NCBI RefSeq assembly: GCF_025370935.1
Contig: NC_133483.1
Span: 3,233,632-3,297,631, forward strand
Length of the DNA: 64,000 bases
Origin: Choristoneura fumiferana
Lineage: Eukaryota > Arthropoda > Insecta > Lepidoptera > Tortricidae
Direction of reading: 5' to 3'
Each line of letters begins with the position of its first letter. Positions within the stretch are counted from its first letter, which is position 1. The notes below the pieces were generated by a model, which was given only the letters and a program-made list of their open reading frames with translations, was not told where the DNA came from and ran no database searches. Position numbers and translations under genes: made by a program. Shown here in pieces: positions 1 through 10,829 of the stretch.

Positions 1-182
1 GGCTTCGCACGCGTAAACTATTCGGTGTGGTAGCTGCAATTGAAATTTCGGGATTTTACAAAATTCCCCTGGAAATTTCCAATATTTATATCGTGGTTTC
101 ATTGAGTTGTGTTGTGAATAAACTGTACAAAATTCAAGACTCTAAACACAGTGCTGAAGTTTCAAAAATTTTTCCCTATCCA

Positions 183-345
183 AATTCAAATGTAATTCAA
201 ATTCAATCATTTATTCAGTAATAGGCGCAATGGGCACTTTTACACGTCATTTTTTATACTACCAGCGCTTTCGGAAGACCATCATTGCCAAGAAGAATGC
301 GTCGCAAGAAACTTGCAGAAAGTCATTTTTTCAAAATAAATAATT
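183..345 (-). mobile_element. LINE 3'-end fragment, minus orientation
   Basis: Read on the minus strand, this segment carries a block containing CTTCTTGGCAATGATGGTCT that is also found on the plus strand at about 24150-24255. Here it runs into a TTGAATTTGAATTACATTTG-like tail at 185-215, as expected for the end of a non-LTR element. It interrupts the repeat that spans 1-1320. The protein frame is not clear, so the LINE clade is not assigned. Confidence 0.5.
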
Positions 346-424
346 ACAAATAAAATACTTAAAAACTACAGTATACAATAAAGAAAAAATACGAAAATAA
401 TAATAATATAATACAGGGATGTAT

Positions 425-1180
425 GGGTCCCTTAGTTACAAAACTATACCGTGGGAATATCGGGATAAAAAGTAGCGTACTTATGTTTATTCCAGACATA
501 CCTACGGCTACCTACATCCAAATTCATGCCTCTAAGCCTAGCGGTTGTTATTTCGACATTTTATTCCTAGGTTCCCGTGGTAATATCGGGTCAAAAAGTC
601 GTCTATGTGTTTTCTAGACAGCCAGCTTCCTACGTACCAAATTTCATGACTCTAAGCTCAGCGGTTAATATTTCAAAGATTTATCCCTATCCCGTGGGAA
701 TATGGGGAAAAAATACCTATGTGTTATTCCAGAGGTCCAGCTACCTACATACAAATCATGGCTCTAAACCCAGTGGTTGTTATTTCGAGATTTTTATCCT
801 AGGTATCTCCGTGGAATATCGAGTCAAAAAGTCCCTTACGTGTTATCCAGACGTCCAGCTACCTACAAACCAAATTTCATGACTCTAGCCCAGCGGTTAT
901 TCAAGAATTTATCCCTATCCCGGGGGATAGGGATAAAAGTAGCCTATGTGTTTTCCAGAGTTAGCTACTACATACTATTTCATGGCTCTTAGCCCTGCGG
1001 TTGTTATTTCAAGATTTTATCCCTAGATCCCGTGGAATATCGGGTCAAAAAGCCACCTATCTGTTATTCCAGATGTCCAACTACCTACATACCAAATTTC
1101 ATGACTCTAAGCCCAGAGGTGTTATTTCGAGATTTTATCCCTATCCGTGGAATACCGGATAAAAGTATCCTATGTTTTAA
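425..1180 (+). repeat. Degenerate tandem array, units of about 105-123 bp
   Basis: Landmarks resembling CCGTGGGAATATCGGG recur near 449, 571, 695, 809, 925, 1029 and 1145. Each is followed by a CTATGTGTTATTCCAG-like block, then CATGACTCTAAGCCCAGCGG and TTTATCCCTAT. Spacing varies from about 104 to 124 bp because of small indels, and units differ at many sites, so the array is old. Small open frames across it are by-products of the repeats. A lone reversed, folded unit lies at 49108-49185. Confidence 0.8.
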
Positions 1181-1320
1181 TCCAGGTTATAAACTAACTT
1201 TTCGCCAAATTCATCCAAATCTGTCCTGACGTTTCAGCCGTGAAAGAGTAACAACATACTCACTCACTCACTCACTCACTCACTCACAAACTTTCGCATT
1301 TATAATATTAGTAGGATTTC

Positions 1321-3673
1321 AACTTTTTTCTATGCAAGTTATGCTTATTATGTTTTGTGTTTTATGAGAAAATGCGTATACGAAAATTGGTTCTTTTGTG
1401 TACATTCAGCATGAAAAAGATAATCACTGTAAATTAGAACGTACACCACGGTACCGTCGCCAAGTTTGTGAAGAAGTACTTACATTCAACTACGGTAACC
1501 ACCATGTCGTTGCCAACTACAAGGTGAATTAACTTCGGTAACCACGGTGTGTACATTACAAGTTCCTGTACATTTTTTGATTTCAAATTTAACGATTTTA
1601 CGTCCCCTTGTTTTTATTTAAATCTTTTGAAACAGTATGCTTTTCTTTCTTTGTCTGCAGTGCTTAACATAAAGTCGACCGCATAAGATTAGCTTTAATT
1701 CTCGTAGAAAATGCACGTTATGATTGTGGCTCTAATCGGACGAGGAAATTAAACCGCACGCACCGCCACAATTCGATTCTGATGATAGCTCTGATGCACC
1801 TTCTCTAAACTCTTCTTTGGAACGTTTAAATTTGCTACACTGCTTATTGGATGAGTATGAGGTTGATAAATATATATGTATATCCAAAACCGATTGAATT
1901 CTGAAAGCATGCACGATGCTTCTTCACCATTAGAGAAAAAGTTCTGCCTGGCCATCCACAGTTAATTATTATGATGGTTTGCCCACATTAAACTCTATGC
2001 AATCCATAGCCACGCCATCTACACTTGAGCGCGTTTGAACTCAACCAGAGCTCATCTTCAGAGCAAACTTATATGCCTTTTTACCGCTGTTGGAAAAACG
2101 AAACACGAAATTGCTTTCGAAGTTCCACACTATATTTGATTTGGATAGGTACGAGTATTTAACTAAATGTTAACAAACTTCAGTTGCTAGATTTGTCACA
2201 TTCAAGGGTTTAAACATTTTACTTGTCTATCATTGTAATACTAACTAGACTAGTGTATTTCAATACAGATATATGTTTAGATAGTTAATGGGCAAATTTC
2301 AATATTAAAGACACCAATTGACGGTGTTTTGTTTACATTTAGTTAAAATACCTATACCAATATACCAAAACCAAGTATAAATGATGTTTTTTTAAATAAT
2401 TTAGGTTTTTTTTATATAAAACTTTACTGCCTGATTGGCAGCGGTAACAGCGTGTACACAAAATAATGTTACTTTGTTCTTATTGATTGGCAATGTGCAT
2501 GGTGATGTACATAGATTTTCTGAAAAACATAATGCAGATTTTTTTTTCATTTTTCTGCAGACCTTAAGACGGTATTAAATAAAGGTATGATCTGTATCAC
2601 TTGTTTTTGTATTTTTTTACTCTTGCCAATTTAAGGGTTAATTGCGTACTTTAGCGCCATCTAGTGCGAATAGATTAAAAGATCTAGTACGTTAGCGCTG
2701 ACGCCTAGATACCTGGTCTACACTACACCTACTGTACTGACAACTTCCAACTCTAGCTTTGGCAGGTAATTCGATAAGATTCGAGTAAGGCTAGTGCTGG
2801 TAGAGGTTTCTTTACACTGACTTTCTTTCAGTTTTCAGTACAATTGTGTCTGTACTCTCTAGAAAATGACCGAAATCTGAGTAGAGTGGAGTTCCTTCTT
2901 AGGAATGTTTAATTAATGAAAATTGTTTAATTAGATATAATATATATTTTTATTAGGTGTAGGTATCTTACAACAGGCTGCCCTGCCACAAGTAGTAAAT
3001 CGTAAATCAGTAGGTAATTTAATTAATTAAAGTTAATTTCTCGGTTAATACCTACTGCGGCGTTTGTTATATGAGCTACAGAATTTTATATTTGTAATCT
3101 ATTCATTCTCTAAGTCAGTGTAACAAGGCAATTTTATCGCTGTCTCATGGTAGGTACCTACGAGGGCAAAATTTCCTTGGTACGGAGGCCTGCGTTTGAT
3201 GCACATCAATTTTGTACCTATCAGATAATGTAATCTAATAGGCATATAGGTAAAACTCTGCGCAGGGGGCGACACTAGCGCAAACAAACCTTCATAACAA
3301 CGTCATTTTGTCGCCATAACAGATCATGACCAAAGACAAATTAGTACCTATATAAATCATGATTATATTTATTAGTAGGTAACAAAATAACATTATATTT
3401 ACATCGATAGTAACGGTAGAGCTATATTTAAAAAAAAAAATTAAATATGGCATTAACTGTTTACGGTTTTATGCTAGTGCACTCTGAAGACCAAACATGC
3501 GCTTGCCGCCGCGGTCACCGCGTAAAGACAATGTTTGGTAATTTAGTAGATTATCTGATGAAAAAGCGTTTAATCGCGTAAAAACAACCGAGGCTTTAAA
3601 TAATTTGTTATTTCTTTAAGATAAATATATAACTATGTGCTGTGAATTTGGTATTGTATTGCATATTTTCATA
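1321..3673. other. No recognisable gene or element
   Basis: A+T-rich DNA with only short open frames that lack recognisable motifs. A weak inverted pair (GTACACCACGGTA near 1440 against CCACGGTGTGTAC near 1545) could be an eroded hairpin element. Nothing else stood out. Confidence 0.5.
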
Positions 3674-3912
3674 ACCAACAAAAAGTTGGAAACCCCAGAC
3701 TTTGTCACTTCATAGTTAAATATCTCAAAAACGACTGAACCGATTTTGATGAAACATGTCTAAGAATCATCGCTAGAAAACATGATTTCACATAAAAAAA
3801 CCGCATTCAAGTTGGTCAACCCGTTTAAGAGCTACGTGTGCACAGACAGACATACAGACAAAACATAGCGGTCAAACTTATAACACCCTCTTTTTGCGTC
3901 GGGAGTTAAAAA
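3674..3912 (+). repeat. Interspersed repeat 'CCAACAAAA...GCGTCGGGGGTTAA', copy 1
   Basis: It starts CCAACAAAAAGTTGGAAACC and ends CTTTTTGCGTCGGGAGTTAA. Shared internal blocks are CATGTCTAAGAATCATCGCT and AAAAAAACCGCATTCAA. Copies 2 and 3 are at 30821-31054 and 22890-23736, the latter split by another element. About 235 bp long, non-coding, with an internal CAGACAGACATACAGACA run. The class is unknown; no terminal inverted repeats or target duplication were resolved. Confidence 0.75.
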
Positions 3913-4404
3913 TTACAACAAAAGTAGCTCAGTTAGTCACTGTAGAATCGAACCTTGCATTTAAAGCCAACTGTCGGAGGCAACCTTGTATATACTCCAT
4001 TTATTTAACATTTTTTGCACACGTTTTTAAAATTAAGCAACGAAACAATATAAAATTGTGTTAACTTCTATAATAAAAACATACCTAATAAGTATCGCTA
4101 GTTAATAAATGTACATGTAGGTATTTTTAGTCCATTTGTGTTAAAAATACCGTGAAATGTGTGTTACAATTTGACCGTTAATTCAAACCTTAAATTAAAC
4201 GGAGTTTACATAGGTATAATTGATAAGGCCCGCCTTACTGTTCTGTATTTACTGTGCGTATGTTGAGCTCGTATATATTGTCGGGCACGTGTTCGCGGAT
4301 AATTCCCTGAAGAGCGATAAAACGCCTTCTCACTGGAAGAGATTGAAAGGGTAATTTTTATTGAAATAGGGAACAGGCGATAAGATGAAGGCGGCGTGAA
4401 ATAT

Positions 4405-4720
4405 TTTAACCGACTTCAAAAAAGGAGGAGGTTATCAATTCGGTTGTTTTTGTTTATGTTTGTTACCTCAGAACTCCGACATTTATGAACTGATGTTTAT
4501 TTGCGTTCGTCTAGGAATGTCTTCAATTAGGCCCCATAAGCATCAAATCAGGATCTGATGATTGAATCTTAAGGAAATCGAGGGATCTCTTCAAATGTTG
4601 TAGGGACAGCTACTTATAGTAAATTGGATATATTTAGTAGTAACTCGTGCATCTTGAAAATCATCATTTGGTGAAGTGGAACTGATGCTGATGAAGACCA
4701 CAGTTGACCATCGGAGTTAC
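4405..4720 (+). repeat. 'TTAACCGACTTCAAAAAAGG' interspersed repeat
   Basis: The start AACCGACTTCAAAAAAGGAG matches the start of a second copy near 12497. Both also share a GATCTGATGATTGAATCTTA-like block and an AAATCGAGGGA-like block. A shorter related hairpin follows at 4925-5095, with GTCTGAAGTCGGT on one side and ACCGACACTTCAGAC on the other. No protein is encoded. Confidence 0.55.
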
Positions 4721-4924
4721 TACTCTATAACAAGTATTTCACGGGTTGAATTTTAATTACTTTAACACAGTTCCTAAGCAATTTATGCTCCTCGTAATGC
4801 ATAATATTATGGTAAAACGGGTGGTGAAGCACCAGGACTCCTCAATAATGAACGTCTCTGCATCGGAAAAAGCAATCTTACGTAAAAGGACACTAAAAAG
4901 CGCGAAATTTTTTTTTTACAAAAA

Positions 4925-5098
4925 TTTAACCGACTACACAATACCATGAATATTATTTTCTACCAGTCTGAAGTCGGTCGAAGCCCAATATAAAGTGCGT
5001 AGGTGAGGTAGATGACTATAGGTCCACTCCTGCTGGCTCGTGCTCAGGCACCAACCGACACTTCAGACCGGTAGAAAATTATTTCATGGTTTTTTGTA
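4925..5098. repeat. Imperfect inverted-repeat element
   Basis: The left arm includes ACCATGAATATTATTTTCTA and CAGTCTGAAGTCGGT; the right arm mirrors it with ACCGACACTTCAGAC and TAGAAAATTATTTCATGGT. The arms are roughly 45 bp around a centre of about 80 bp. This is a MITE-like structure adjacent to the 4405-4720 repeat and may be part of it. The target duplication was not resolved. Confidence 0.55.
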
Positions 5099-5274
5099 CT
5101 AGGTTCAATTTTTTGTTATAAATTGTTTTCTATCAAGTCGTTCGCTAACGTACAATATACCTTACTTATACCTAGGTACCTGGGCATTAAAGGAAGGTGT
5201 TTTACATATTTTCTTTATCTATAAATTTATTAATACCAATTGGGTTTTAATAAACTTATATCCACCCGCATGCA

Positions 5275-5348
5275 CCCGAAGAGATGGGCACTGGTTGCAA
5301 CGGTTTGCAACGGAGGCGCGGCAGACCGAGACTGAGGTGGCGGGACGA
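5275..5348 (+). mobile_element. LINE 3' tail, left half
   Basis: The plus frame encodes a stretch ending RRRGRPRLRWRDE, the type of basic motif found near the C-terminus of some insect LINE reverse transcriptases. The continuation (RNDWQNLAANR, then QQWG) is displaced to 5832-5935 by the insertion at 5349-5824. The 5' end is truncated, as expected from incomplete reverse transcription. Confidence 0.65.
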
Positions 5349-5824
5349 GGAAAACAATAATGTACAACTCGAAATGTACGCAGAATAATGTACGACGTGA
5401 TAATCCGAAGCATTATTAATTCCGATTATCATGCCGTACAATAACATGGTCGCGCACAGTTTAATACATCAGTGGTCGCGCATTATCAGGGCGTACAAAA
5501 TATTGCGCGCGCTGTACCTAATGTACGTAGTGATAATGTATGACGTGATAATCTGAATCTAATCGATTTGAATGACCATAGATTTGCGTTAGGTTGTGTT
5601 AGGTCCAATTGTGACCACAATGCGCGAGCGTGCCGCGGCAGCGGCCGGCGATGCGCCAGGTTCAAAATTACGTTATTTTCTACTGAATTTATTAATATTC
5701 GGTGTGCACGAAAAAAATTGTCGGTATTTTCCCAAAAATAGGTCGAGCCATATTATAAGCACGGATTATCAGGCCGTGCATTATTTGAGCGTGCATTAAC
5801 AAGTCGTACATTAACTACACCCGT
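5349..5824. mobile_element. Non-autonomous DNA transposon inserted in a LINE tail
   Basis: GGGACGA occurs on both sides (5342-5348 and 5825-5831), consistent with a 7-8 bp target duplication. Imperfect inverted termini are visible: AATAATGTACAACTCG on the left and CAAGTCGTACATTAAC on the right. Sub-terminal ACGTGATAATC and GCGTGCATTA motifs recur inside. The centre carries a GC-rich GCGAGCGTGCCGCGGC block that is also seen near 62080. No transposase is present. An 8-bp duplication would suit hAT or P-type elements, but the superfamily is open. Confidence 0.65.
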
Positions 5825-5831
5825 GGGACGA

Positions 5832-5935
5832 CTTGGACGCATCAGAAACGACTGGCAAAATTTAGCTGCCAACAGGGTTGGAAATCCGAGGGAGAGGCCC
5901 CAGCAGTGGGGACATAGAAAATGGCTATAAAAAAT
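5832..5935 (+). mobile_element. LINE 3' tail, right half
   Basis: This continues the frame broken at 5348, with RNDWQNLAANR followed by a CCCCAGCAGTGGGG stretch encoding QQWG. It is the end of the same 5'-truncated LINE fragment as 5275-5348. SINE-B begins about 20 bp downstream. Confidence 0.6.
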
Positions 5936-5953
5936 TGGTAATAAATATCAACC

Positions 5954-6195
5954 GGACGACCATATGCCAAGTGGTTAGAGAACCTGACTACGAAGCTTGA
6001 GGTCCCGGGTTCGATTCCCGGCCGGGGCAGATATTTGTATGAATAATACGAATGTTTGCTCTCGGGTCTTGGATGTTTAACATGTATTTAAGTAGGTATG
6101 TATTTATTTAGTATCCATAGTATTAGCTTTGCATAGTTTGGGACTAGGTCAATTGGTGTTAAGTGTTCCGGTGACATTTATTTATTTATTTTATA
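5954..6195 (+). mobile_element. tRNA-derived SINE (family B), copy 1
   Basis: The head looks like a tRNA gene: an A-box-like CCAAGTGGTTAGAGAACC and a B box GGTTCGATTCCC 45 bp on. The body includes CGAATGTTTGCTCTCGGGTC, and the 3' end is an ATTT repeat after GACTAGGTCAATTGGTGT. The second copy is at 54688-54954. Such elements are transcribed by RNA polymerase III from the internal promoter and copied by a LINE enzyme. It is not a functional tRNA gene: the head is fused to a body and tail. Confidence 0.85.
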
Positions 6196-6220
6196 GTGAA
6201 GCGGTAAGTTTTGTCAATTT

Positions 6221-6375
6221 GGGGCCTTCCATATTACGTAACACAAATCGTGGCCATTTTGCCCCCCCCCCCTTATCACACGAGTTGCTATGGAAATTGA
6301 AATTATTTTGTTCCTGTGTGACAAACGACCTGACATATCCCCCTACCCCAAATTGTTACGTAATTTATGGATGAC
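6221..6375. mobile_element. MITE-like hairpin with TACGTAA termini
   Basis: The left arm TCCATATTACGTAAC is mirrored by GTTACGTAATTTATGGA on the right. A run of 12 C's lies inside. About 155 bp, non-coding. The target duplication was not resolved. Confidence 0.6.
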
Positions 6376-6414
6376 CACTTGTTACCTGATTGTGTTTGTG
6401 TATGCCAATGCGTA

Positions 6415-6526
6415 CAGTCACCATTAGATATTTCGGAGCGGCCAAGGTAGTCAAAAATATCGGAGCATGAACTCTATTCTCAAGGCATTAGGGTTCATGC
6501 TCCGAGCGCTCCGCTTTTGGCGAGTG
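6415..6526. mobile_element. Eroded Tc1/mariner-type MITE
   Basis: It starts CAGTCACCATTAGATATTTC directly after TA, matching the start of the better-kept copy at 20542-20678, and shares GTAGTCAAAAATATCGG and the GGAGCGG block. The right end is degraded (GGCGAGTG before TA). No transposase. Confidence 0.65.
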
Positions 6527-6989
6527 TATAGTTCGTTTATTTTTACAAAACGCTTCACTGGCTTGCTTCTTTGTAAACAATGATGGCTTACTGCGACAAG
6601 GTTGTACTGCAGGTCGTTTACGTTACGGTGGTTTACCTATCCAGAATAGCATTACACGGCCAAATTACGCACAGTGGCAAGTGCCTCAACAATCCCTGTT
6701 CGTGACTGTACATAATAATATACATATTTATGATCTTGACTGTACTGCGTCGTTAAATGCGAAACTTCACATAAGCGCTAAACATTTAAGATACTGTCAA
6801 GGCAAGATAATTTACTAAATGATTTATTGTTTAATTTCTTCGTTAACTTTGCCAATTACGTTAAAACGGTTGTGTTTGAGACAGCCGAGCGAAAGGAACG
6901 GCTTAAACGTTGTTGACGGAAAATATTGTCAAGACAACAGAGCTAACAGATAGAAAGAAAGAAAGAAGACATATATTCACATTAGCTTT

Positions 6990-7611
6990 TGACTGCGGCT
7001 TCGCCCGCGTGGATTTCGGTTATCGCGCGCTGTTCCCTGTGCATTTTTCCGGGATGAAAGAGTTATTTGTGTCACATGAGGGAGCAAAATGGCGAGGGCG
7101 TACATTGAATCCAGAATGTAGCGAAGGATTCTGCAATAGAATCCTGAGCGTAGCGAGGGATTCTAAAGTAGAATCCTGAGCGTAATGAGGGATTCAAGTG
7201 TTAACGCCCAAGATGAAAATATTTTTGCTCCCGAGTGGCTCATACAACTTTTCACACCGAGCATTAAGAAACTTGAAAAAAAATCTAAATATTATTAAAG
7301 AACAAACAGCATAGAAAAAGGCGTGGCTTTACAATTATCAACTTCAAAAAATGGCATTTGCAATAAAACACTTAGAAAAGCCTTGAACAGAAAAGTTGCA
7401 CTTTGCTCCCTCTCTTCAGGGAGGAAAAGTTACTTTTCTGAAGGAGAGGTGTGAAAAGTATATTATGTCACTCCGGGCCCATAAACTATCCCTATGCCAA
7501 AAATATATGTCGTTTCGACGGGAAAGACGGACAAACATACAAACGCACAAACATACAAACATACAAACATACAAACATACACACACTTTCGCATTTATAA
7601 TTTTAGTATGG
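6990..7611 (+). repeat. Lepidoptera-type interspersed repeat, full-length copy with inserted centre
   Basis: It begins GCGGCTTCGCCCGCGTGG and ends TTTCGCATTTATAATTTTAG, the same terminal signatures as the 1-1320 repeat. Just before the end is an (AAACATAC)n-like microsatellite at 7533-7585. The centre contains repeated GAATCCTGAGCGTA blocks (7120-7195) and a GCTCCCTCTCTTCAGGGAGG palindrome near 7403, which look like separate additions. Confidence 0.65.
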
Positions 7612-8150
7612 ATTCATTTATCTCAAACCGTACCCCCCCCCCCCCACACACATTTATGTTACTTAGCAAGCAGTGAAAAGTTGTAACAAAAATAATAAAA
7701 TAATTTAGGAATTTTAAGGCAGATAAACATAAAGTTAGAGCCCGTGTTTGTAGGTACTCGTAAACCGGCTGAAACTTTGCAGCAAGATTTAACGGCTCAG
7801 AGTTAAAATTGGAGACAGTTAAGTGGTAAACAAAATCACTTTCATAAAGGCCAATATAAAGTTCTAGTGATTTAATTAATCTTTTTAAGTGTTGTGGTAC
7901 TGCGGAACTTTGATGCTTTTTTTTTTTGACAAAACAAAAAACACTTGTCCAATACTTTTCGATGAAGTTACTGAAGGATTTATTATAATATTTTTTTTTA
8001 CCGAGCACACTTATTTTTTTTTACTGAAACCATAAAAAAATCAAACCTTGTTTATACATACTAACCAGCATTGGAAGGGGCCAAATATTTCCTACTTCAA
8101 AGAGATTTCGGTAATGTAATTGGTCACTTTAACTGTCAATTTAGGTTGCG
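7612..8150. other. No recognisable gene
   Basis: Contains a run of ten C's at about 7634 and several T-rich tracts. A 137-codon minus-strand open frame across 7595-8008 has low-complexity composition and no recognised motif; I treat it as chance. Confidence 0.5.
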
Positions 8151-8248
8151 GAACATTAGGTACGACAACGAGCGAAGCGAGGAGTGTTAGATACAATCGA
8201 GAGTGAAGCGGGTACACCGCAGCAGCGACTGGCGAAGCGACGTGACCT
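8150..8248 (+). repeat. 'GAGCGAAGCGAGGAG' repeat fragment
   Basis: The block around ACGAGCGAAGCGAGGAG is repeated near 62018-62036. It is compositionally distinct (GC-rich) from its surroundings and probably a transposon internal segment. Confidence 0.5.
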
Positions 8249-8321
8249 TAGAAAATAATTTGGCCCATGTCAGTGCAGATTATGTAAGATGGTTATTTGC
8301 AGGGAACAAGGAGCATTCATA

Positions 8322-8452
8322 ATACATTGTGTCTTAAGGGCGGTAAATAAGGAATTACGAACGAGAGTCTATTAGAAGCCCGAAGTCGAAGACTGAGGGC
8401 TTTAATGAGTTGATGTTCGTAATTCTAGTACCGCCCGTGCGACATACAATGT
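8322..8452. mobile_element. Foldback MITE
   Basis: The outer arms ATACATTGTGTC and GACATACAATGT enclose further arms with GGGCGGTA and TACCGCCC, and GAATTACGAAC and GTTCGTAATTC. Nearly the whole 130 bp can fold back on itself. No coding potential. Confidence 0.7.
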
Positions 8453-8768
8453 TTTTCATCACATTTGCGAGTAAAATTTTATATTTGTAAAAGAAAAAAT
8501 ATAATTGTTCCAAATATTGGCGATACCTTAGGCTGCGCTCTGGGCAGCGCCGGCTTCCCCCTCCCCCTCTCTCAGCATGCGCCGCAGCGTGCGTGTGCAT
8601 GTGGTCCTGCAACAGGAGCCGTTGACGCATTTACCGACCACGGGTTTCATGACAAGCACATTAAGGTCGAGGGTTTTATTTGGGGGGTTGCAACGAAGGT
8701 AGCCTGCATGTTACGACACTGTTTACGAGCAAGTGTGATGAAAAATATTTAAGAAATACGTTCTCTCT

Positions 8769-9134
8769 TAAGCTGTGTATCGACTTCGCGCGGCAAACCA
8801 TCGAATGGAAAAGCCGCGTGACAGCCAGGGATACATTAGGGGACAAATGTGCCACGACATAATGTGTCGGCGACATGTCAAGCGAAGCTGCCCGATTTCG
8901 CCTGACATATCTGTTGACATCGCGCGACTTATGTCGGTCGTGACGTCAGGTGAAGTCGTGCGACTTCAGGCAACTTCGCCTGACATATTTGGCTACATCG
9001 CGCGACTTAAGTCCGGAAATGCCGCGCCACTTCACCCGACGTCGCATGGCTACACGTGTCGCAGGACATTTGTCCCCTAGTGTATCCCTGGCTCTATGGA
9101 TACCGTGCTGCCGCGATAAGTCGATACGGAGCTT
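8769..9134. mobile_element. GC-rich element with long inverted termini
   Basis: The left arm (TGTATCGACTTCGCGCGGC, then CAGCCAGGGATACATTAG, then GGGGACAAATGT) is mirrored on the right (ACATTTGTCCCC, TAGTGTATCCCTGGCT, GCCGCGATAAGTCGATAC), giving roughly 85 bp of imperfect inverted repeat. The centre is a run of ACTTCGCCTGACAT-like motifs in both orientations. It is much richer in G+C than its flanks. No transposase frame is visible, so it is non-autonomous or a relic. Confidence 0.75.
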
Positions 9135-9443
9135 TATGTAACTACAATTTTTAGGCATAGAGGTACAATAAAAATAAAGTAGGTAAATATAAAGAAATTC
9201 GCATCGAGACCACTCCAATTTTCATATAAATAACACATTGCGGTATCTAACCCAAGCTATAAACATTGAGCTGTTTATTTAACGCCCGTATTTATACCCC
9301 CACAAAATTACCTTTCAAAGTCAGATGAAGACAATCATTACAATAGAATAAGGCGTACCTATACACAATTTGGACCCGTTTACTGCCCGCACCGTAAAAC
9401 AGCTCCCCCATTATGGATTCAAACCAAACAATATATCGCTTCT

Positions 9444-9980
9444 AGAGATGAATGAAACGGATAGTGGTTTGGCCGGATACCGGATACCGGATATTCAGCG
9501 GGACCGTTGGCCGATAGCCGGATATCCGGCTGCCGGATATTCGGCATAGTTTTACGTACAATTAAATTAAGCTAATTCGAACATGCGCATGACACTACGT
9601 GCAGGTTGCAACTTGTAGAGTATAATTTATTAACTTAGGGGCTGTTTCACCACCAATTGATTAATTTTAGCTGACAGATAAATATGATGTCGTTTCTGTT
9701 TGTTTTGTTTAAATAGACGCGAGACGGTATCAAATTTATCCATCAGTTAAAATTAATCAATGGGTGGTGAAACAGCCCCTTAGAATAATAAACTGATGTC
9801 AATAATTGATAAATTCATAAATAAATACCAGTTTTTAATCAAAACTATAAGTTTTTTACCATCCGGTATCCGGCCGGATAGTACGCAACTATCCGGTATA
9901 TTCAGCCGAATAGTAGGTACTTAAAACAGTGGCCGGATAGGCCGGATACCGGATACTGGCCGGATATCCGTTGCATCTCT
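9444..9980. mobile_element. CCGGATA-rich inverted-repeat element
   Basis: It starts AGAGATGAATGAAACGGATA and ends with the mirror (GGATATCCGTTGCATCTCT). Both arms are packed with CCGGATA/TATCCGG motifs. A second, unrelated MITE lies inside at 9638-9779. Non-coding. Confidence 0.7.
9638..9779. mobile_element. PIF/Harbinger-like MITE
   Basis: 142 bp with about 45-bp terminal inverted repeats: GGGGCTGTTTCACCACC on the left and GGTGGTGAAACAGCCCC on the right, continued by ATTGATTAATTTTAGCTGA against TCAGTTAAAATTAATCAAT. It is flanked by TTA on both sides (9635-9637, 9780-9782). The GGGG..TGTTT terminus and 3-bp TTA duplication fit PIF/Harbinger elements. Confidence 0.8.
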
Positions 9981-10039
9981 TCGCTTCTTATGCCGCTCCA
10001 GTCCTGAACGTTTCGTCAGTTTGCACTCCTCTCTATTGG

Positions 10040-10361
10040 CCATCATCATCATCATCATCAGCCGGAAGACGTCCACTGCTGAACAAAGTCCTCCTCTTAG
10101 AACGCCACAATGAACGCCATTTGCATCCACCGGTTTCCCGCAACTCTCACGATGTCGTTAGTCCACCTAGTGAGAGGCCTGACAACGCTTCGTCTTCCGG
10201 TTCGCGGTCGCCACTCGAGGACTTCTTCCTCCCAACGATTATCTGTTCTTCAAACGATGTGGCCCGCCCATTGCACTTAACCTGCATATTTTTCCTGCTA
10301 TGTCGGTAATTTTAGTTCTTTGACGAATTTATGTATTCCAGATTCTATCGCGGAAAGAAAC
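10040..10361 (-). mobile_element. LINE 3' tail (WTS/QQW family), minus strand
   Basis: On the minus strand it encodes a degenerate version of the C-terminal tail seen better at 49268-49646. It ends in (ATG)n, here ATCATCATCATCATC on the plus strand. TCTCTATTGG flanks it at 10030-10039 and 10362-10371, a 10-bp target duplication. It is 5'-truncated and inactive. Confidence 0.85.
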
Positions 10362-10829
10362 TCTCTATTGGTATCCTTCGGGAACAGAGGCCTTATGGTC
10401 TAACTAGGGTCTAACACTTGGAATCATAATTTGTAAAACTCATTTAAGTACACCTTTTAAGTACCTAGTTCTTCAAAATCAAAGGCTTTAACACTTTAAG
10501 CAACTGACCATTATTGCAAACAAACTCTTCGTTTACGAGTGCCTTGTTCGAAATTCAAATTCTAAGAAACTTTAACAAGCCGTGCACGTCAGAACTGTTC
10601 GAGATACTCCGAATAACGCTGAAGGGGGATCGAGGTGTCAGGCCCGGATGGGCGGTTTAAAGGTTAACCCGAACATACCGCGGCCTCGCTGCCTGACCTA
10701 TCCCGTAAATGTAAATGATTTTGCTACTTACTGGCTGTTAGTTATGTGGGGAGATTTGTTTACGATGTGGTATTAAATAGTTAACCAAATAACGCGACTA
10801 GTTCTAGAGGTTGAATGTACCTACTTAAA

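Larger units (their letters stand above)
1..1320 (+). repeat. Lepidoptera-type interspersed repeat with internal tandem expansion
   Basis: The left edge reads GGCTTCGCACGCGT and the right end reads TTTCGCATTTATAATATTAG after a (CTCA)n run at about 1255-1287. Related start and end signatures occur near 6990-7611, 17873-18205, 22010-22195, 29690-29795 and, reversed, 55325-55510. The interior is not unique DNA but a set of diverged repeats of a CCCGTGGAATATCGGG-containing unit (separate entry). A LINE-like fragment interrupts it at about 183-420. The window edge may cut its true start. No coding potential was seen. Confidence 0.7.

Noticed and set aside
7595..8008. 137-codon minus-strand gene
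   Set aside because: Low-complexity composition across poly-C and poly-T runs; no homology recognised.
10582..10776. Small protein-coding gene near 10.6 kb
   Set aside because: No motif, no conserved context, and length within chance expectation.
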